Shown: positions 51,911-60,178, numbered from the stretch's first letter. The stretch is DNA of 64,000 bases from Nitrospirota bacterium (GCA_026387665.1 JAPLLG010000005.1:1-64000); one strand, 5' to 3'. Program-made: numbers and translations. The notes: generated by a model from the letters alone, not told the origin.

Positions 51911-52603
51911 CGAGGCGGTGGGGCCTGGCGTGAGTTTCGTGAGGTCGATGACAAGTTCATCTCTGGTGTTGGCCAGCACCGTATCCAAAAAACTATGGTG
52001 CTGCTCGACGATCGCTTCGTTCGGATCGAAGAAAATATCGAACCCCTTCGCGGCCGTCGCTCGCAGAGGATAGCGCCGATCGTAGATCATCCCATAGGTT
52101 GGAATGCCGTAGAGCACCTGCCAATTCCCTAACGTGAGATGCAACTCCGTGCCGTGAAGATAGAGGCCGCCTGACGTAATGATGCGCTTGACGGACGTTT
52201 GCGGCTGACTGAGATAAAACGTCACCCGTTCATCCGGTTGGGCTTCGGCCAAGGCCGCGGCAATCTGCCGGGACAAGAGGGCCAGCTCCTCAGGACGAAA
52301 CGCCGGCTCGAGCGGCGCCTCGCCTTGCATCCATGTCTGCAACCAAATCCGATGCTCCCTGACCGAGATGCCGTCAAGGATGCGAGTCAGATCCTCGACA
52401 GGCATCGTGATCGGATGCGCATGGGCGCTGGGCGACCACTCAGGCAAAACCGTTTCATCCCGTTCCAGCCGGACGTAATTGACCGGGTCCTCATAGACCG
52501 CGCGATACGGCACCATGGGAATGGCACAGCCGGCGGCTAGAACGGCGAATGAAAAAATCAAAACGCAAAATGAAAAATGGATGCCGCCGCGGGAAGTCTT
52601 CAT
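51896..52603 (-). CDS. Lipoprotein, member 3 of a three-paralog family
   Basis: The product is 235 aa. The N-terminus MKTSRGGIHFSFCVLIFSFA leads to VLAAGC, a lipoprotein signal whose phenylalanine-rich part is encoded by an A/T-rich inverted repeat. The mature part shares the family pattern seen at 15057 and 21950: YVRLERDETV, HPITMPVEDLTRILDGISVR, FRPEELALLSRQIAAALAEA, PDERVTFYL and GGLYLHGTELHLTL. Here the gene is beside an efflux operon and not a porin, so the family is not restricted to oxyanion uptake. It overlaps the TolC-type gene end by 15 bases. Confidence 0.8.
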   Translation of the reverse strand: MKTSRGGIHFSFCVLIFSFAVLAAGCAIPMVPYRAVYEDPVNYVRLERDETVLPEWSPSAHAHPITMPVEDLTRILDGISVREHRIWLQTWMQGEAPLEPAFRPEELALLSRQIAAALAEAQPDERVTFYLSQPQTSVKRIITSGGLYLHGTELHLTLGNWQVLYGIPTYGMIYDRRYPLRATAAKGFDIFFDPNEAIVEQHHSFLDTVLANTRDELVIDLTKLTPGPTASLVQR

Positions 52604-52626
52604 TTTGAATTTTCCATTTTACATTG
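52547..52626. repeat. A/T-rich inverted repeat at a lipoprotein gene start
   Basis: Runs such as CAAAATGAAAAATGG (52566-52580) and CATTTTGAATTTTCCATTTT (52601-52620) are inversely related. The start codon lies in one arm and the signal-peptide codons in the other. A closely similar arrangement occurs at 57861-57926. Confidence 0.65.
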
Positions 52627-52654
52627 TGACGATCAGCTCTCGCTGATCGTCACA
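52625..52654 (-). terminator. Hairpin spanning the 3' end of the cyclophilin gene
   Basis: A perfect 13-bp stem (TGTGACGATCAGC / GCTGATCGTCACA) closes a TCTC tetraloop. The last sense codons of the cyclophilin gene form the first arm and loop; the stop codon begins the second arm. An A/T-rich stretch follows. It probably ends or stabilises the cyclophilin transcript. Confidence 0.7.
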
Positions 52655-53145
52655 GTCATCTCGACTCGCTCGAACGGATTGTCGCGGCCGTCACGCTTCA
52701 TAGCGACGACCTTATCCACCACGTCCATCCCGCTGACTACTTCGCCGAAGGCCGTGTACTGCCAATCGAGAAAGTTTGCGTCCGCGACGCAGATGAAAAA
52801 CTGCGAACCGGCGCTGTCCGGCTCGTTCGAACGAGCCATGGATACGACTCCGCGCTTGTGCGGCTTGCTGTTGAACTCGGCCTTGATCTGATAGCCAGGC
52901 CCACCCATGCCGTGCGACGCACGGTCGGGACTCTTGCTGTTGGGATCGCCGCCCTGAATCATGAAACCGGGGATGACCCGATGAAAGGTCGTGCCGTTAT
53001 AGAAACTTTCTTGGGCCAGCTTCGTGAAGTTCTTCACATGGCCCGGCGCCACATCATGGAAAAATCGCAATACGATCTCACCCAGCTGGGTTCCCTTGCT
53101 GCTGACAGTAATAGTGGCTCGCGTGTTTTCGGTCGGCTCTGACAT
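52633..53145 (-). CDS. Cyclophilin-type peptidyl-prolyl cis-trans isomerase
   Basis: The product is 170 aa. The core GEIVLRFFHDVAPGHVKNFT, FYNGTTFHRVIPGFMIQGGD (with catalytic Arg in FHRVI), AEFN and GSQFFICVADANFLD is the complete cyclophilin fold, close to PpiB. There is no signal peptide, so it acts in the cytoplasm on prolyl bonds during folding. It lies 20 bases downstream of the beta-propeller gene on the same strand. Its 3' end is part of a perfect hairpin. Confidence 0.93.
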   Translation of the reverse strand: MSEPTENTRATITVSSKGTQLGEIVLRFFHDVAPGHVKNFTKLAQESFYNGTTFHRVIPGFMIQGGDPNSKSPDRASHGMGGPGYQIKAEFNSKPHKRGVVSMARSNEPDSAGSQFFICVADANFLDWQYTAFGEVVSGMDVVDKVVAMKRDGRDNPFERVEMTVTISES

Positions 53146-53165
53146 CGTCCTCTACCCTTTCTTGG

Positions 53166-54194
53166 TTAACGTAAACGGAAGGGAGCCGGAGACTCCCCCC
53201 CTTCAAGACCCTGATTAATGGAATGCCACGTCTGCCCGTCGTCATCGCTGCGGAAGGCCCCTTCGCTCGTTCCGGCATAGAGCAGACCTGCGCCGGACTC
53301 GATCAGCACTTGGACCGACATGCTCGTCAATCCCTTGTTAAGCGGCACCCACTTCTTCCCTTTGTCTATCGTTTTGAAAATCCCATGGCCCGTCGCCACG
53401 AAAAGCCCCCGGCTATTGAAGAGAATTCCGCGGATCGAATCGTTCGGCAAGGCCCGGCTAATAGCGCGCCAGGTCACCCCTGCATCGACACTGCGAAAGA
53501 CCCCTCCGTCGAAGGTCCCGGCATAGATGCTCCCCTCAGGATCGATCGTCAGCACCCGGATGAAGTTCTCGACCATGCCTTCATGGTCTTTAAGTCCCTG
53601 TTGCTGCCGCACCCACCCGGCCGCTTGCGCCTTAAATCGCAAGATGCCTTTCCCTGACGTACCGGCAAAGAGCGTCCCGTCGGAGGAGAGGGCCAAGGCA
53701 TGAACCAGAATATCGCTCAAGCCGGTGGAAACCATCGCCCAACGGTCGTTGGCCGCGCTCAGCCGATAGACCCCATCGGCCGTTCCGGCATAGAGCGCAT
53801 CCCCCGCCGAGAGCAAGGATTTAATTTCCAGATGTTTAAGTCCGCTGTTGATCGCCTGCCAACTCTTTCCGCGATCGCGCGAGCGAAAAACTCCGCCACG
53901 GAAGGTGCCGACATAGATTGCGCCGTCTTTCCCCGTCGTCAGGGTCAGAATGAAGGGGTCCGTCACGCCCTGTCCGGACCTCGTCCAGGTAGCGCCACGA
54001 TCCTCACTGCGGAAGAGGCCATGGCCGAACGAGCCGGCATAGACCAGATCGTTCCCGACAGACGTGAGGGCCTGAATGCTGGTCAACTCCCGCCCGGTTG
54101 GCTCATTATGCGGCGTGCCTGACTCAGCAAACACAGGCCCGGCAGTGCCTGCACAGAGACACAACATGACCAACCACATTCCAACAAGCTTCAT
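53166..54194 (-). CDS. Secreted BNR/Asp-box beta-propeller protein
   Basis: The product is 342 aa from ATG 54194, with GGAAGG 7 bases upstream; the frame upstream to 54326 is unsupported. The signal peptide ends PVFA. At least five Asp-box repeats are visible: FRSEDRGATW, FRSRDRGKSW, FRSVDAGVTW, FKTIDKGKKW and FRSDDDGQTW, alternating with LYAGT-type strands. This gives a six- or seven-bladed propeller as in sialidase-like and YCF48/VPS10-type proteins. No catalytic sialidase residues are evident. The ligand or partner is unknown. Confidence 0.83.
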   Translation of the reverse strand: MKLVGMWLVMLCLCAGTAGPVFAESGTPHNEPTGRELTSIQALTSVGNDLVYAGSFGHGLFRSEDRGATWTRSGQGVTDPFILTLTTGKDGAIYVGTFRGGVFRSRDRGKSWQAINSGLKHLEIKSLLSAGDALYAGTADGVYRLSAANDRWAMVSTGLSDILVHALALSSDGTLFAGTSGKGILRFKAQAAGWVRQQQGLKDHEGMVENFIRVLTIDPEGSIYAGTFDGGVFRSVDAGVTWRAISRALPNDSIRGILFNSRGLFVATGHGIFKTIDKGKKWVPLNKGLTSMSVQVLIESGAGLLYAGTSEGAFRSDDDGQTWHSINQGLEGGESPAPFRLR

Positions 54195-54297
54195 CTCAAT
54201 CCTTCCCACTTCACGCTTTCTAGCAGACTGCGAAAAATTCGGCATATGCAACATGCGCGATAATCTTACACCGTTTGGCCTTGAGGCTTGAAGCACC

Positions 54298-54464
54298 GCA
54301 GGATGCTCAAACAGTTCGTCCAGCAAGGCCGCAACGAACTATCACTTTTTAAGGGGTGGCTGGGATGATCCCAACTGCGCGCGTCCAACGAGGGCCTTCC
54401 GAGGCCGCGCGTTGCGCGAGCACGGTGATCGTCCCAGCTACCCCGCCCCTTTTCAGCATCCTGC
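54298..54464. repeat. Composite repeat: GCAGGATGCT-type element carrying 49-nt-core copy B
   Basis: Outer ends GCAGGATGCTCAAA (54298-54311) and TTTTCAGCATCCTGC (54450-54464) are inverted with one mismatch. They belong to the same family as the element at 56960. Inside lies 49-nt-core copy B (core 54374-54422) with its own arms at 54353-54370 and 54427-54444, mispaired only by two transitions. The right end touches the tatC stop codon. Confidence 0.88.
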
Positions 54465-55237
54465 TAGCGGACACGGTGGCCGGCCGGTCCCATCGGCAAA
54501 TCCGGATCGAGGGGCAAGCTGATTTCGGTCGGGCCTCCCCGGCCAAAGATGCGGGCGCCAAGAATCCCGATCTCATACAACACCATCAAGGGCACGGCCA
54601 TCAAAAGCATGGTGAAAAGGGTCGCGTCTGGCGTCACGATGGCCGAGAAAATCAAGGCGGCCATGATCGCGTGCTTCCGATACTTCGCTAATGTCGCTCC
54701 GGTTACCACGCCAACCCGCGCCAGAATGGTAAGCACCAGCGGCAACTCGAACGCGCAGCCGAAGATCAGCAGGAATTTGACGTTGAAGTCGATATAGGTC
54801 CCGACGCTCAGGAGCGGAGTCACGTCGTGATCCATGCCGAAGCTGACGAAAAACTCGATGACCAGCGGAAGAATGACGAGATTGCAAAAGATCAAGCCGA
54901 GCGCGAACAGCGCCCCGGCCAGCGCAAACAGCGGGAAGCCCCAGCGTTGCTCCTTGGGCAGCAACGCTGGCTCAATAAATTTCCAGCATTGATAGAAGAT
55001 GACCGGCATGCTCGCCAGGATCGCCGCCAGAAACGACACCTTGATGGAGGCGAAGAGCGCTTCAGTCGGTCCGTAGAAGACCAGCTGGTTGGGAAAGGGG
55101 CGGTTCAGCCAGGCGACCATCTCCCCGGAAAAGGTAAAGGACACCATCAGGGCCACCAACAGCGTGGCCCCGATGATGATCAGGCGATGCTTGACGGTCC
55201 GGATATGCGCGGCAAGGGGATTGAGAATCTGTGCCAT
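54464..55237 (-). CDS. tatC: Twin-arginine translocase subunit TatC
   Basis: The product is 257 aa with six membrane segments. Family sequence includes LNPLAAHIRTVKHRLIIIGA at the N-terminus, FYQCWKFIEPALLPKEQRWG and FGCAFELPLVLTILARVGVV with the conserved glutamate. TatC is the receptor for folded proteins carrying twin-arginine signals. No tatA or tatB gene lies beside it in this window. Its stop codon coincides with the end of a composite repeat, so its 3' end may have been set by the repeat. Confidence 0.95.
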   Translation of the reverse strand: MAQILNPLAAHIRTVKHRLIIIGATLLVALMVSFTFSGEMVAWLNRPFPNQLVFYGPTEALFASIKVSFLAAILASMPVIFYQCWKFIEPALLPKEQRWGFPLFALAGALFALGLIFCNLVILPLVIEFFVSFGMDHDVTPLLSVGTYIDFNVKFLLIFGCAFELPLVLTILARVGVVTGATLAKYRKHAIMAALIFSAIVTPDATLFTMLLMAVPLMVLYEIGILGARIFGRGGPTEISLPLDPDLPMGPAGHRVR

Positions 55238-55285
55238 GACTCCGGTCCCGGTTGCTGGTCTACCCCAGCCCCGCGACGATGCTCC

Positions 55286-55528
55286 TCAGCGTATAGCGGC
55301 CTGCAGTTCCTGATCTCGATGGGCGCGGATCAGCTCGGCCATTTTATCTTTCTTCGCCAGCTTCTCTTTTTGCAATTGCTTCTTCGATTGTTCTTCGGCC
55401 GGAGTCAGCACATGGCGCTTCTGCAAGTCGGTCAATTCCAGGTCCAAACGGTGATGGGATTCCTCCAGTGTACGGAATTCGTAACTGGATCGGCGCAGCC
55501 GTTCCGCAATCATACTGTCTGTCAGCAT
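55286..55528 (-). CDS. YdcH/DUF465-family small helical protein
   Basis: The product is 80 aa. The pattern FRTLEESHHRLDLELTDLQK, LTPAEEQSKKQLQKEKLAKK and DKMAELI is that of YdcH-like DUF465 proteins, short helical hairpins of unknown function. GGAGGTGCG precedes the ATG. It lies between tatC and rimI on the same strand, 48 bases from tatC and 22 from rimI, so it is probably in one operon with them. Confidence 0.85.
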   Translation of the reverse strand: MLTDSMIAERLRRSSYEFRTLEESHHRLDLELTDLQKRHVLTPAEEQSKKQLQKEKLAKKDKMAELIRAHRDQELQAAIR

Positions 55529-55550
55529 GTCGCACCTCCTGGTGATGAAA

Positions 55551-56093
55551 TTACTGCAGTGGCGTGATACGTCCTCCGTCGCGACCGAATGCTTCTGTCA
55601 CTCGAGCAGACTCCGATACAATCGGGTCCAGTTCCATCAATACCGCATCTTCTAGGGGATTGGTGTAGTAAGCCGGTCTGGTCGTCACGTCGCGAAACCC
55701 CAAGCTTCGGTAGAGGGCCTGCGCCGCATGGTTCGACGCCCGCACTTCGAGCAGGGCGCGCATCCCAGCCTGTGCCGCCCCCTCCTCCAGGGCCTGCGAA
55801 ACCAAGGCTTTGGCGATGCCCTTGTGCCGCATCGACTCGATGACCGCGAGGTTCATCAGCCTGACTTCCTCAAAGATAACCCAAAAACAGAGATACCCGA
55901 TAATCGAAGAGGAACCAGCGTCGCCTGGCGTCGTCCGCTTGGCTAACAGAAAATGTGCGAAGCGATTCCCGCTCAGTTCCGCCTCCAACATTTTGCGCGT
56001 CCAGGGGGAGGAGAAGCAAGCTTCTTCGATTTGCAGAATATCCGGCAATGATTCAATCGTCGCCGGCTCAATCACCCATTCGACACTCATCAT
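55551..56093 (-). CDS. rimI: Ribosomal-protein-alanine N-acetyltransferase
   Basis: The product is 180 aa with a GNAT fold. Landmarks are LQIEEACFSSPWTRKMLEAE at the N-terminus, VIFEEVRLMNLAVIESMRHK, GIAKALVSQAL (acetyl-CoA loop) and EVRASNHAAQALYRSLGFRD. RimI acetylates the N-terminal alanine of ribosomal protein S18. It overlaps tsaB by 4 bases, the classical tsaB-rimI coupling. The C-terminal 35 residues beyond LMELDPI are extra compared with short RimI proteins. Confidence 0.92.
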   Translation of the reverse strand: MMSVEWVIEPATIESLPDILQIEEACFSSPWTRKMLEAELSGNRFAHFLLAKRTTPGDAGSSSIIGYLCFWVIFEEVRLMNLAVIESMRHKGIAKALVSQALEEGAAQAGMRALLEVRASNHAAQALYRSLGFRDVTTRPAYYTNPLEDAVLMELDPIVSESARVTEAFGRDGGRITPLQ

Positions 56094-56920
56094 GCTCCGC
56101 CCCGCGTCCCGCCCTTGCCGCTCTCGCGTATCGCCTTCGTGCGCCCGGATGGAGTCCGTACCACCGCAGCCCGCGCCTGCACTTTCTTCGCGACCCGTTC
56201 CTGCCGCAAAAGCACAGGCGAAATGCCGCCGGATTCTTCATACTTCAATTCCGCGGCGGTCCGTTGCACATACAGGGGGCTGATGCCGATTCCTGCTCGT
56301 TCACCTCGGCGGAGCCGTTCAATCCCTGCCAACCCGATCGACACGGCCGAAGGTTTCATCGCCTGGCCCGGCGCCTCGATAATCTTGACGGAGGGAGGAA
56401 GCGACGCACGGATAGCTGAGGCTTCGACCGTCCAACCCTCTCCAAACAACAGAACCGATTCCGTGAGGCTGCCCCCCAGCATGACGGGCGTGCCCACCTG
56501 TTCCGAGGCCGCTCGCTCCAACCGGTCTTCGCTAGTCCAGCGAAAGAGCGCCCAATAGAGTTCCCCTCGGCGGCTGTTGAGCACAGGACAGAGCAGCGTC
56601 GAGGTTCCCCGGAGATTCCAGGCCATGCCCTCAAGGGTCGGGACGACGGCCAAGGGAAGCTGGCTGATCGTGCGGAACCCGAGAAGCGTCGCCAGGCCGA
56701 CGCGAAGTCCTGTGAAGGACCCGGGCCCGATCGACACCACCAGCCCATCCAACTGCTTCAGCGTCAAACCAGACTCGCTGAATAACCGGTCGATCACAGG
56801 CAACAGGAGCTTGGCATGAGACCCGCCCGCATCCTGGTCATGCCGGGCCAGCACGCGCGTCCCATCGAGGATCGCCACACTCTGCCAGGAGGTCGCCGTT
56901 TCAACTGCTAGCACCTTCAT
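56090..56920 (-). CDS. tsaB: tRNA threonylcarbamoyladenosine biosynthesis protein TsaB
   Basis: The product is 276 aa with an ASKHA fold: VLAVETATSWQSVAILDG, GGSHAKLLLPVIDRLF, DGLVVSIGPGSFTGLRVGLA and RRGELYWALF. TsaB is the scaffold of the TsaBDE complex that makes t6A37 in tRNAs reading ANN codons. It overlaps rimI. The C-terminal tail from about 235 (KKVQARAAVVRTPSGRTKAI) is basic and not part of the fold. A dispersed repeat lies 40 bases upstream. Confidence 0.94.
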   Translation of the reverse strand: MKVLAVETATSWQSVAILDGTRVLARHDQDAGGSHAKLLLPVIDRLFSESGLTLKQLDGLVVSIGPGSFTGLRVGLATLLGFRTISQLPLAVVPTLEGMAWNLRGTSTLLCPVLNSRRGELYWALFRWTSEDRLERAASEQVGTPVMLGGSLTESVLLFGEGWTVEASAIRASLPPSVKIIEAPGQAMKPSAVSIGLAGIERLRRGERAGIGISPLYVQRTAAELKYEESGGISPVLLRQERVAKKVQARAAVVRTPSGRTKAIRESGKGGTRGGA

Positions 56921-56959
56921 CGCTTCTACCCGTTCTACAAAAAAGCTACATTGCGTCCC

Positions 56960-57087
56960 ACAGGATACTCAAACCGTTCGTCCAGCAAGGCCGCAGGCGA
57001 GTCGAAACCGGAGGCGTACCCTCAGGGGTACGTTGAGGATTTCGATGAGCCGAGAACGAAGCTGGCGAACGGTTTCAGCATCCTGTT
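56960..57087. repeat. ACAGGATACT-type dispersed hairpin element
   Basis: The ends ACAGGATACTCAAACCGTTC and GAACGGTTTCAGCATCCTGT are inverted over about 22 bases with two mismatches. Inside are TCCAGCAAGGCCGCA, shared with the composite element at 54298, and a CGTACCC-TCA-GGGGTACG hairpin. Its right end reaches the stop codon of the lipoprotein gene at 57086. Confidence 0.85.
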
Positions 57088-57901
57088 AGAACTGCGCGAG
57101 ATCAGTGGAAGCCAGCGGTTGATTCGGGATCATCTCGTGAAACGTCATCTCCACGCTCCCCTGCCCCTTCCCATCAACTAATAAAACCTTAAACGGCCGC
57201 CGCAACTGCCCCTCGCTGGTGGTGGAGACTGCCGCGGCTCCACCGATCGCGCGGAAGTCCTCATACTGAATGGTCGCTTCCACAGAACCGGACTCCGTGA
57301 GGCGCTCCTCCCTCACGACGAGCCAGGCCTGCCGCTCAAACCACAGTTTCCGGCGTAGCGCCTGCGCCCCGTTGGATGAGGGACCTGAAACATCCAGCCT
57401 GTACCGATCCCCGTCCTCTACCAATGTGGCAGTCTCATCCTTCGCAATCGTGCGAGTGCCCAGCAGGCCGCCCATCGCCCAGACGCTCAACTGAAACGGC
57501 CTGGCCAGCTTTCCCATCTCGCCCATATCGGACGCATTGCCGGACAGAACACGGCGCATCGTCGGCAACCGCAACGTGAACTGCTCGCCCGTCTGCACGA
57601 ATTCGAAGAGCTCGCTGCCGACTGCGGTAAACCCACGCAGACGCATCGCATCAGGACGGCGATAGTAGAGGGTGCCTTCCACCCGCGACGCGATCGGGAG
57701 GATCCCGCCCCGCACCTTCGCGCTGAAGAGGCCCTTCATCGTCTGAAGCGCCGCTTCTCTCTGACTCAACAAGGCCGTCAGCCCCTCCACCGTCGCCAGC
57801 GGAGGACGAACCTCCTCCCGCGGCGCAATCAACGCGCAACCCGCGAGGAGCGCGAATGTACAATTCAAAATGAAAAATGCAAAAAGACTCCGCCCAACCA
57901 T
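57086..57901 (-). CDS. LolB/DUF4292-like outer-membrane lipoprotein
   Basis: The product is about 271 aa from ATG 57901 (MVGRSLFAFFILNCTFALLA, then GC), with lipidated C22. In-frame ATGs at 57922 and 57949 are alternatives; 57949 would overlap the radA end. The mature part (TMKGLFSAKVRGGILPIASR, GTLYYRRPDAMRLRGF, VREERL..SG) resembles the LolB/LppX-like half-barrel that carries lipids or lipoproteins. It may insert lipoproteins into the outer membrane. The signal-peptide region is encoded by an A/T-rich inverted repeat, and the stop codon lies at the end of a hairpin repeat. Confidence 0.78.
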   Translation of the reverse strand: MVGRSLFAFFILNCTFALLAGCALIAPREEVRPPLATVEGLTALLSQREAALQTMKGLFSAKVRGGILPIASRVEGTLYYRRPDAMRLRGFTAVGSELFEFVQTGEQFTLRLPTMRRVLSGNASDMGEMGKLARPFQLSVWAMGGLLGTRTIAKDETATLVEDGDRYRLDVSGPSSNGAQALRRKLWFERQAWLVVREERLTESGSVEATIQYEDFRAIGGAAAVSTTSEGQLRRPFKVLLVDGKGQGSVEMTFHEMIPNQPLASTDLAQF

Positions 57902-57926
57902 TTTGCATTTTGCATTTTGCATTTTT
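57861..57926. repeat. A/T-rich inverted repeat at a lipoprotein gene start
   Basis: CAATTCAAAATGAAAAATGC on one side and CATTTTGCATTTTGCATTTT on the other are inversely related, with about a dozen bases between. The ATGCAAA unit is repeated. The arrangement matches that at 52547-52626: the repeat spans the start codon and signal-peptide codons of a lipoprotein gene. Confidence 0.7.
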
Positions 57927-57932
57927 ATTTGG

Positions 57933-59294
57933 CTACGCCAACACAACATCTAACGCCTCTCCCACTTCCCTGATCCCGATCAATTCAATCCCATCGATCG
58001 GTTCCAGTTTGGCCAAGTTCCGTTCCGGCAACAGGCAGCGTTTGAATCCCATTTTGGCCGCTTCACGAATCCGCATCTCTGCCTGACTAATCGCGCGCAC
58101 TTCGCCCCCAAGGCCGACTTCGCCCAAGACCAACAGGCCCGGCTCGATCGGCACTTCACGCAAACTCGATGTGACCGCCGCCACAATGCCCAAATCGATG
58201 GCCGGCTCGTCAATATGCATCCCCCCGACGACGTTCACATAGACGTCTTGCCCGGACAGATGCATGCCCAGCCGCTTCTCCATGACCGCAAGCAGGAGTG
58301 AGACTCGATTCTGCTCCACGCCATTTGCCATGCGTTTCGGCATCGCATAACTCGTGGAAGAGACCAAGGCTTGCAACTCCACCAGAATCGGCCGCGACCC
58401 TTCGAGGCTCGACACCACCACCGACCCTGTCGTGCGCTGGGACCGTTCCGCCAAAAATAACTCGGAGGGATTGCTCACTTCCTCCAGGCCTGAGTCTTTC
58501 ATTTCGAAGACGCCGATCTCGTTGGTCGACCCGAAGCGATTCTTCACCGCTCGGAGGATACGGAAACTGTGCCCCTTGTCCCCTTCAAAATAGAGCACCG
58601 TATCCACAATGTGCTCCAGCAACCGCGGCCCAGCGATGGCCCCTTCTTTCGTGACATGGCCGATGATGAAGACCGGCACGCTGCTGCGCTTCGCGTACCA
58701 CATCAGTTGGCCTGCCACCTCCTGCACCTGGCTGATGCTGCCTGGCGCGGACGTAATCTGTTCTGTGTAAACCGTTTGGATTGAATCGATGACCACTGCG
58801 GCAGGCTGGATCTCCTGCGCCGCCTTGAGGATTTGTTCGAGGGAGGTTTCCGCCAGGATCAGCAAATTCGGATGTTCGATGCCGAGCCTCTGCCCGCGCA
58901 TCTTGATCTGCCTCGGAGATTCCTCCCCCGAAACATAGAGCACCGGTTCGTCCTTCGACGAGAGGCGCGGGAGAGCCTGGAGCAAGAGGGTCGTCTTCCC
59001 GATCCCAGGATCGCCGCCGATCAGGATGACCGAACCGGGAATGACTCCCCCGCCCAACACCCGATCAAACTCGCCGATATGGGTCAGCCGCCGGTCCTCA
59101 CCCACCACTTCAATCTCGGCAATTGGGGTGGCCTTGGCCTGGGCAATCTTCATCGCAGCAGGCCGGCCCTTGCCGGTCGGCGCCTGCCGCTCCTCTTTCA
59201 TGGTATTCCAGCCGCTGCAATCAGGACAGCGACCAAGCCACCGAGGCGCCTGATGCCCGCAAGCCTGGCAGGAAAAACTCGTTTTCGCTTTCAT
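57933..59294 (-). CDS. radA: DNA repair protein RadA
   Basis: The product is 453 aa. A C4 zinc finger uses C9, C12, C23 and C26 (CQACGHQAPRWLGRCPDC). The RecA-like ATPase has Walker A GGDPGIGKTTLL. The RadA-specific KNRFG motif is present (VKNRFGSTNEIGVFEM). A C-terminal Lon-like domain (SGQDVYVNVVGGMHIDEPAI) ends the protein. RadA drives branch migration in recombination. All motifs are intact. It overlaps the start region of the LolB-like gene only if that gene's earliest start is used. Confidence 0.96.
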   Translation of the reverse strand: MKAKTSFSCQACGHQAPRWLGRCPDCSGWNTMKEERQAPTGKGRPAAMKIAQAKATPIAEIEVVGEDRRLTHIGEFDRVLGGGVIPGSVILIGGDPGIGKTTLLLQALPRLSSKDEPVLYVSGEESPRQIKMRGQRLGIEHPNLLILAETSLEQILKAAQEIQPAAVVIDSIQTVYTEQITSAPGSISQVQEVAGQLMWYAKRSSVPVFIIGHVTKEGAIAGPRLLEHIVDTVLYFEGDKGHSFRILRAVKNRFGSTNEIGVFEMKDSGLEEVSNPSELFLAERSQRTTGSVVVSSLEGSRPILVELQALVSSTSYAMPKRMANGVEQNRVSLLLAVMEKRLGMHLSGQDVYVNVVGGMHIDEPAIDLGIVAAVTSSLREVPIEPGLLVLGEVGLGGEVRAISQAEMRIREAAKMGFKRCLLPERNLAKLEPIDGIELIGIREVGEALDVVLA

Positions 59295-59449
59295 TCAGCG
59301 AAGCCTCGATTAAAGGAAAAGTCGAAGGTCCAAGGTCCAAAGTCTGAAGGCTTATAGTAAAGGATAGAGGGGGTGAATGGAAGATACGGGAGTCGCTCAG
59401 TCCGACCCCTTCTACTTTCTCTCCGTCGCCTGAAGCGAAGGGTTGTGAG

Positions 59450-60007
59450 TCATTTTGTTGTATCAGCTTTCATCATCGCAATGAGCTCGGCGGAGAGCCG
59501 CTCCAACTTTCCTTTGACTTCCTGGTAATCGGGATCTGATATCTGGAGACCATTCCTTGCATCCAAGACACGATCAAGCTCGGCGTACTTTTCGGAGTAC
59601 TTGCGGGCCTCCGCTGCTTCAGCGGGAGAGAGTTCCAGGACATCGACCAAAGCCTGGATCTTTTGCCGATACCACTCGCGCTTGGCTTCCCAAGTCTCTT
59701 GACTGCCCATGCGACCCTCGGAGGCACCAGTAAAAGCAATCACTTGGGCCAGAGGCAAAGCAATGGCTTTCAGCTTTTCTTCCCGGACGAACAACTCCTT
59801 CTTGGTGTCCTGCAACTCGCGCAGAACAAGACGAAGATTCTTCAGGTCGAGCTCCTGCAGACGACCGAAACCGTGAAGAACGATTCCAAGAAGGGCGACC
59901 GCGGCTACAAGAAAGCAATAGGACGCCTCACCAATGAGACCTAGGTAGAGCAAGGCGGTGAAGACAATGAATGCTATGGTAGAAATTACTAGCGGCATGC
60001 TTTTCAT
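59450..60007 (-). CDS. Membrane-anchored coiled-coil protein
   Basis: The product is 185 aa from ATG 60007; the open frame to 60241 runs into a repeat and is rejected. Two adjacent membrane segments (MPLVISTIAFIVFTALLYLG and EASYCFLVAAVALLGIVLHG) are followed by about 125 residues of charged helix (RLVLRELQDTKKELFVREEK, AEARKYSEKYAELDRVLDAR). No family is recognised. The helical region should face the cytoplasm. Base composition is slightly lower in GC than neighbours. It is a single-gene unit between two repeats or gaps. Confidence 0.68.
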   Translation of the reverse strand: MKSMPLVISTIAFIVFTALLYLGLIGEASYCFLVAAVALLGIVLHGFGRLQELDLKNLRLVLRELQDTKKELFVREEKLKAIALPLAQVIAFTGASEGRMGSQETWEAKREWYRQKIQALVDVLELSPAEAAEARKYSEKYAELDRVLDARNGLQISDPDYQEVKGKLERLSAELIAMMKADTTK

Positions 60008-60178
60008 TATGACCCCAAACTGTAAATTCGGCTGATCCGCATAAAATGAGGAGTTGTGATTTTTATCCGTATAGCACGCATTGGGATTTCTTGTCGAAGA
60101 TCTGCTAACCCCTCTGCCTTCCAAGGCCTCTTCATTTTCCATTTCCTCCCCCCACCAAAGTGGAAGGCATCTCAACAA

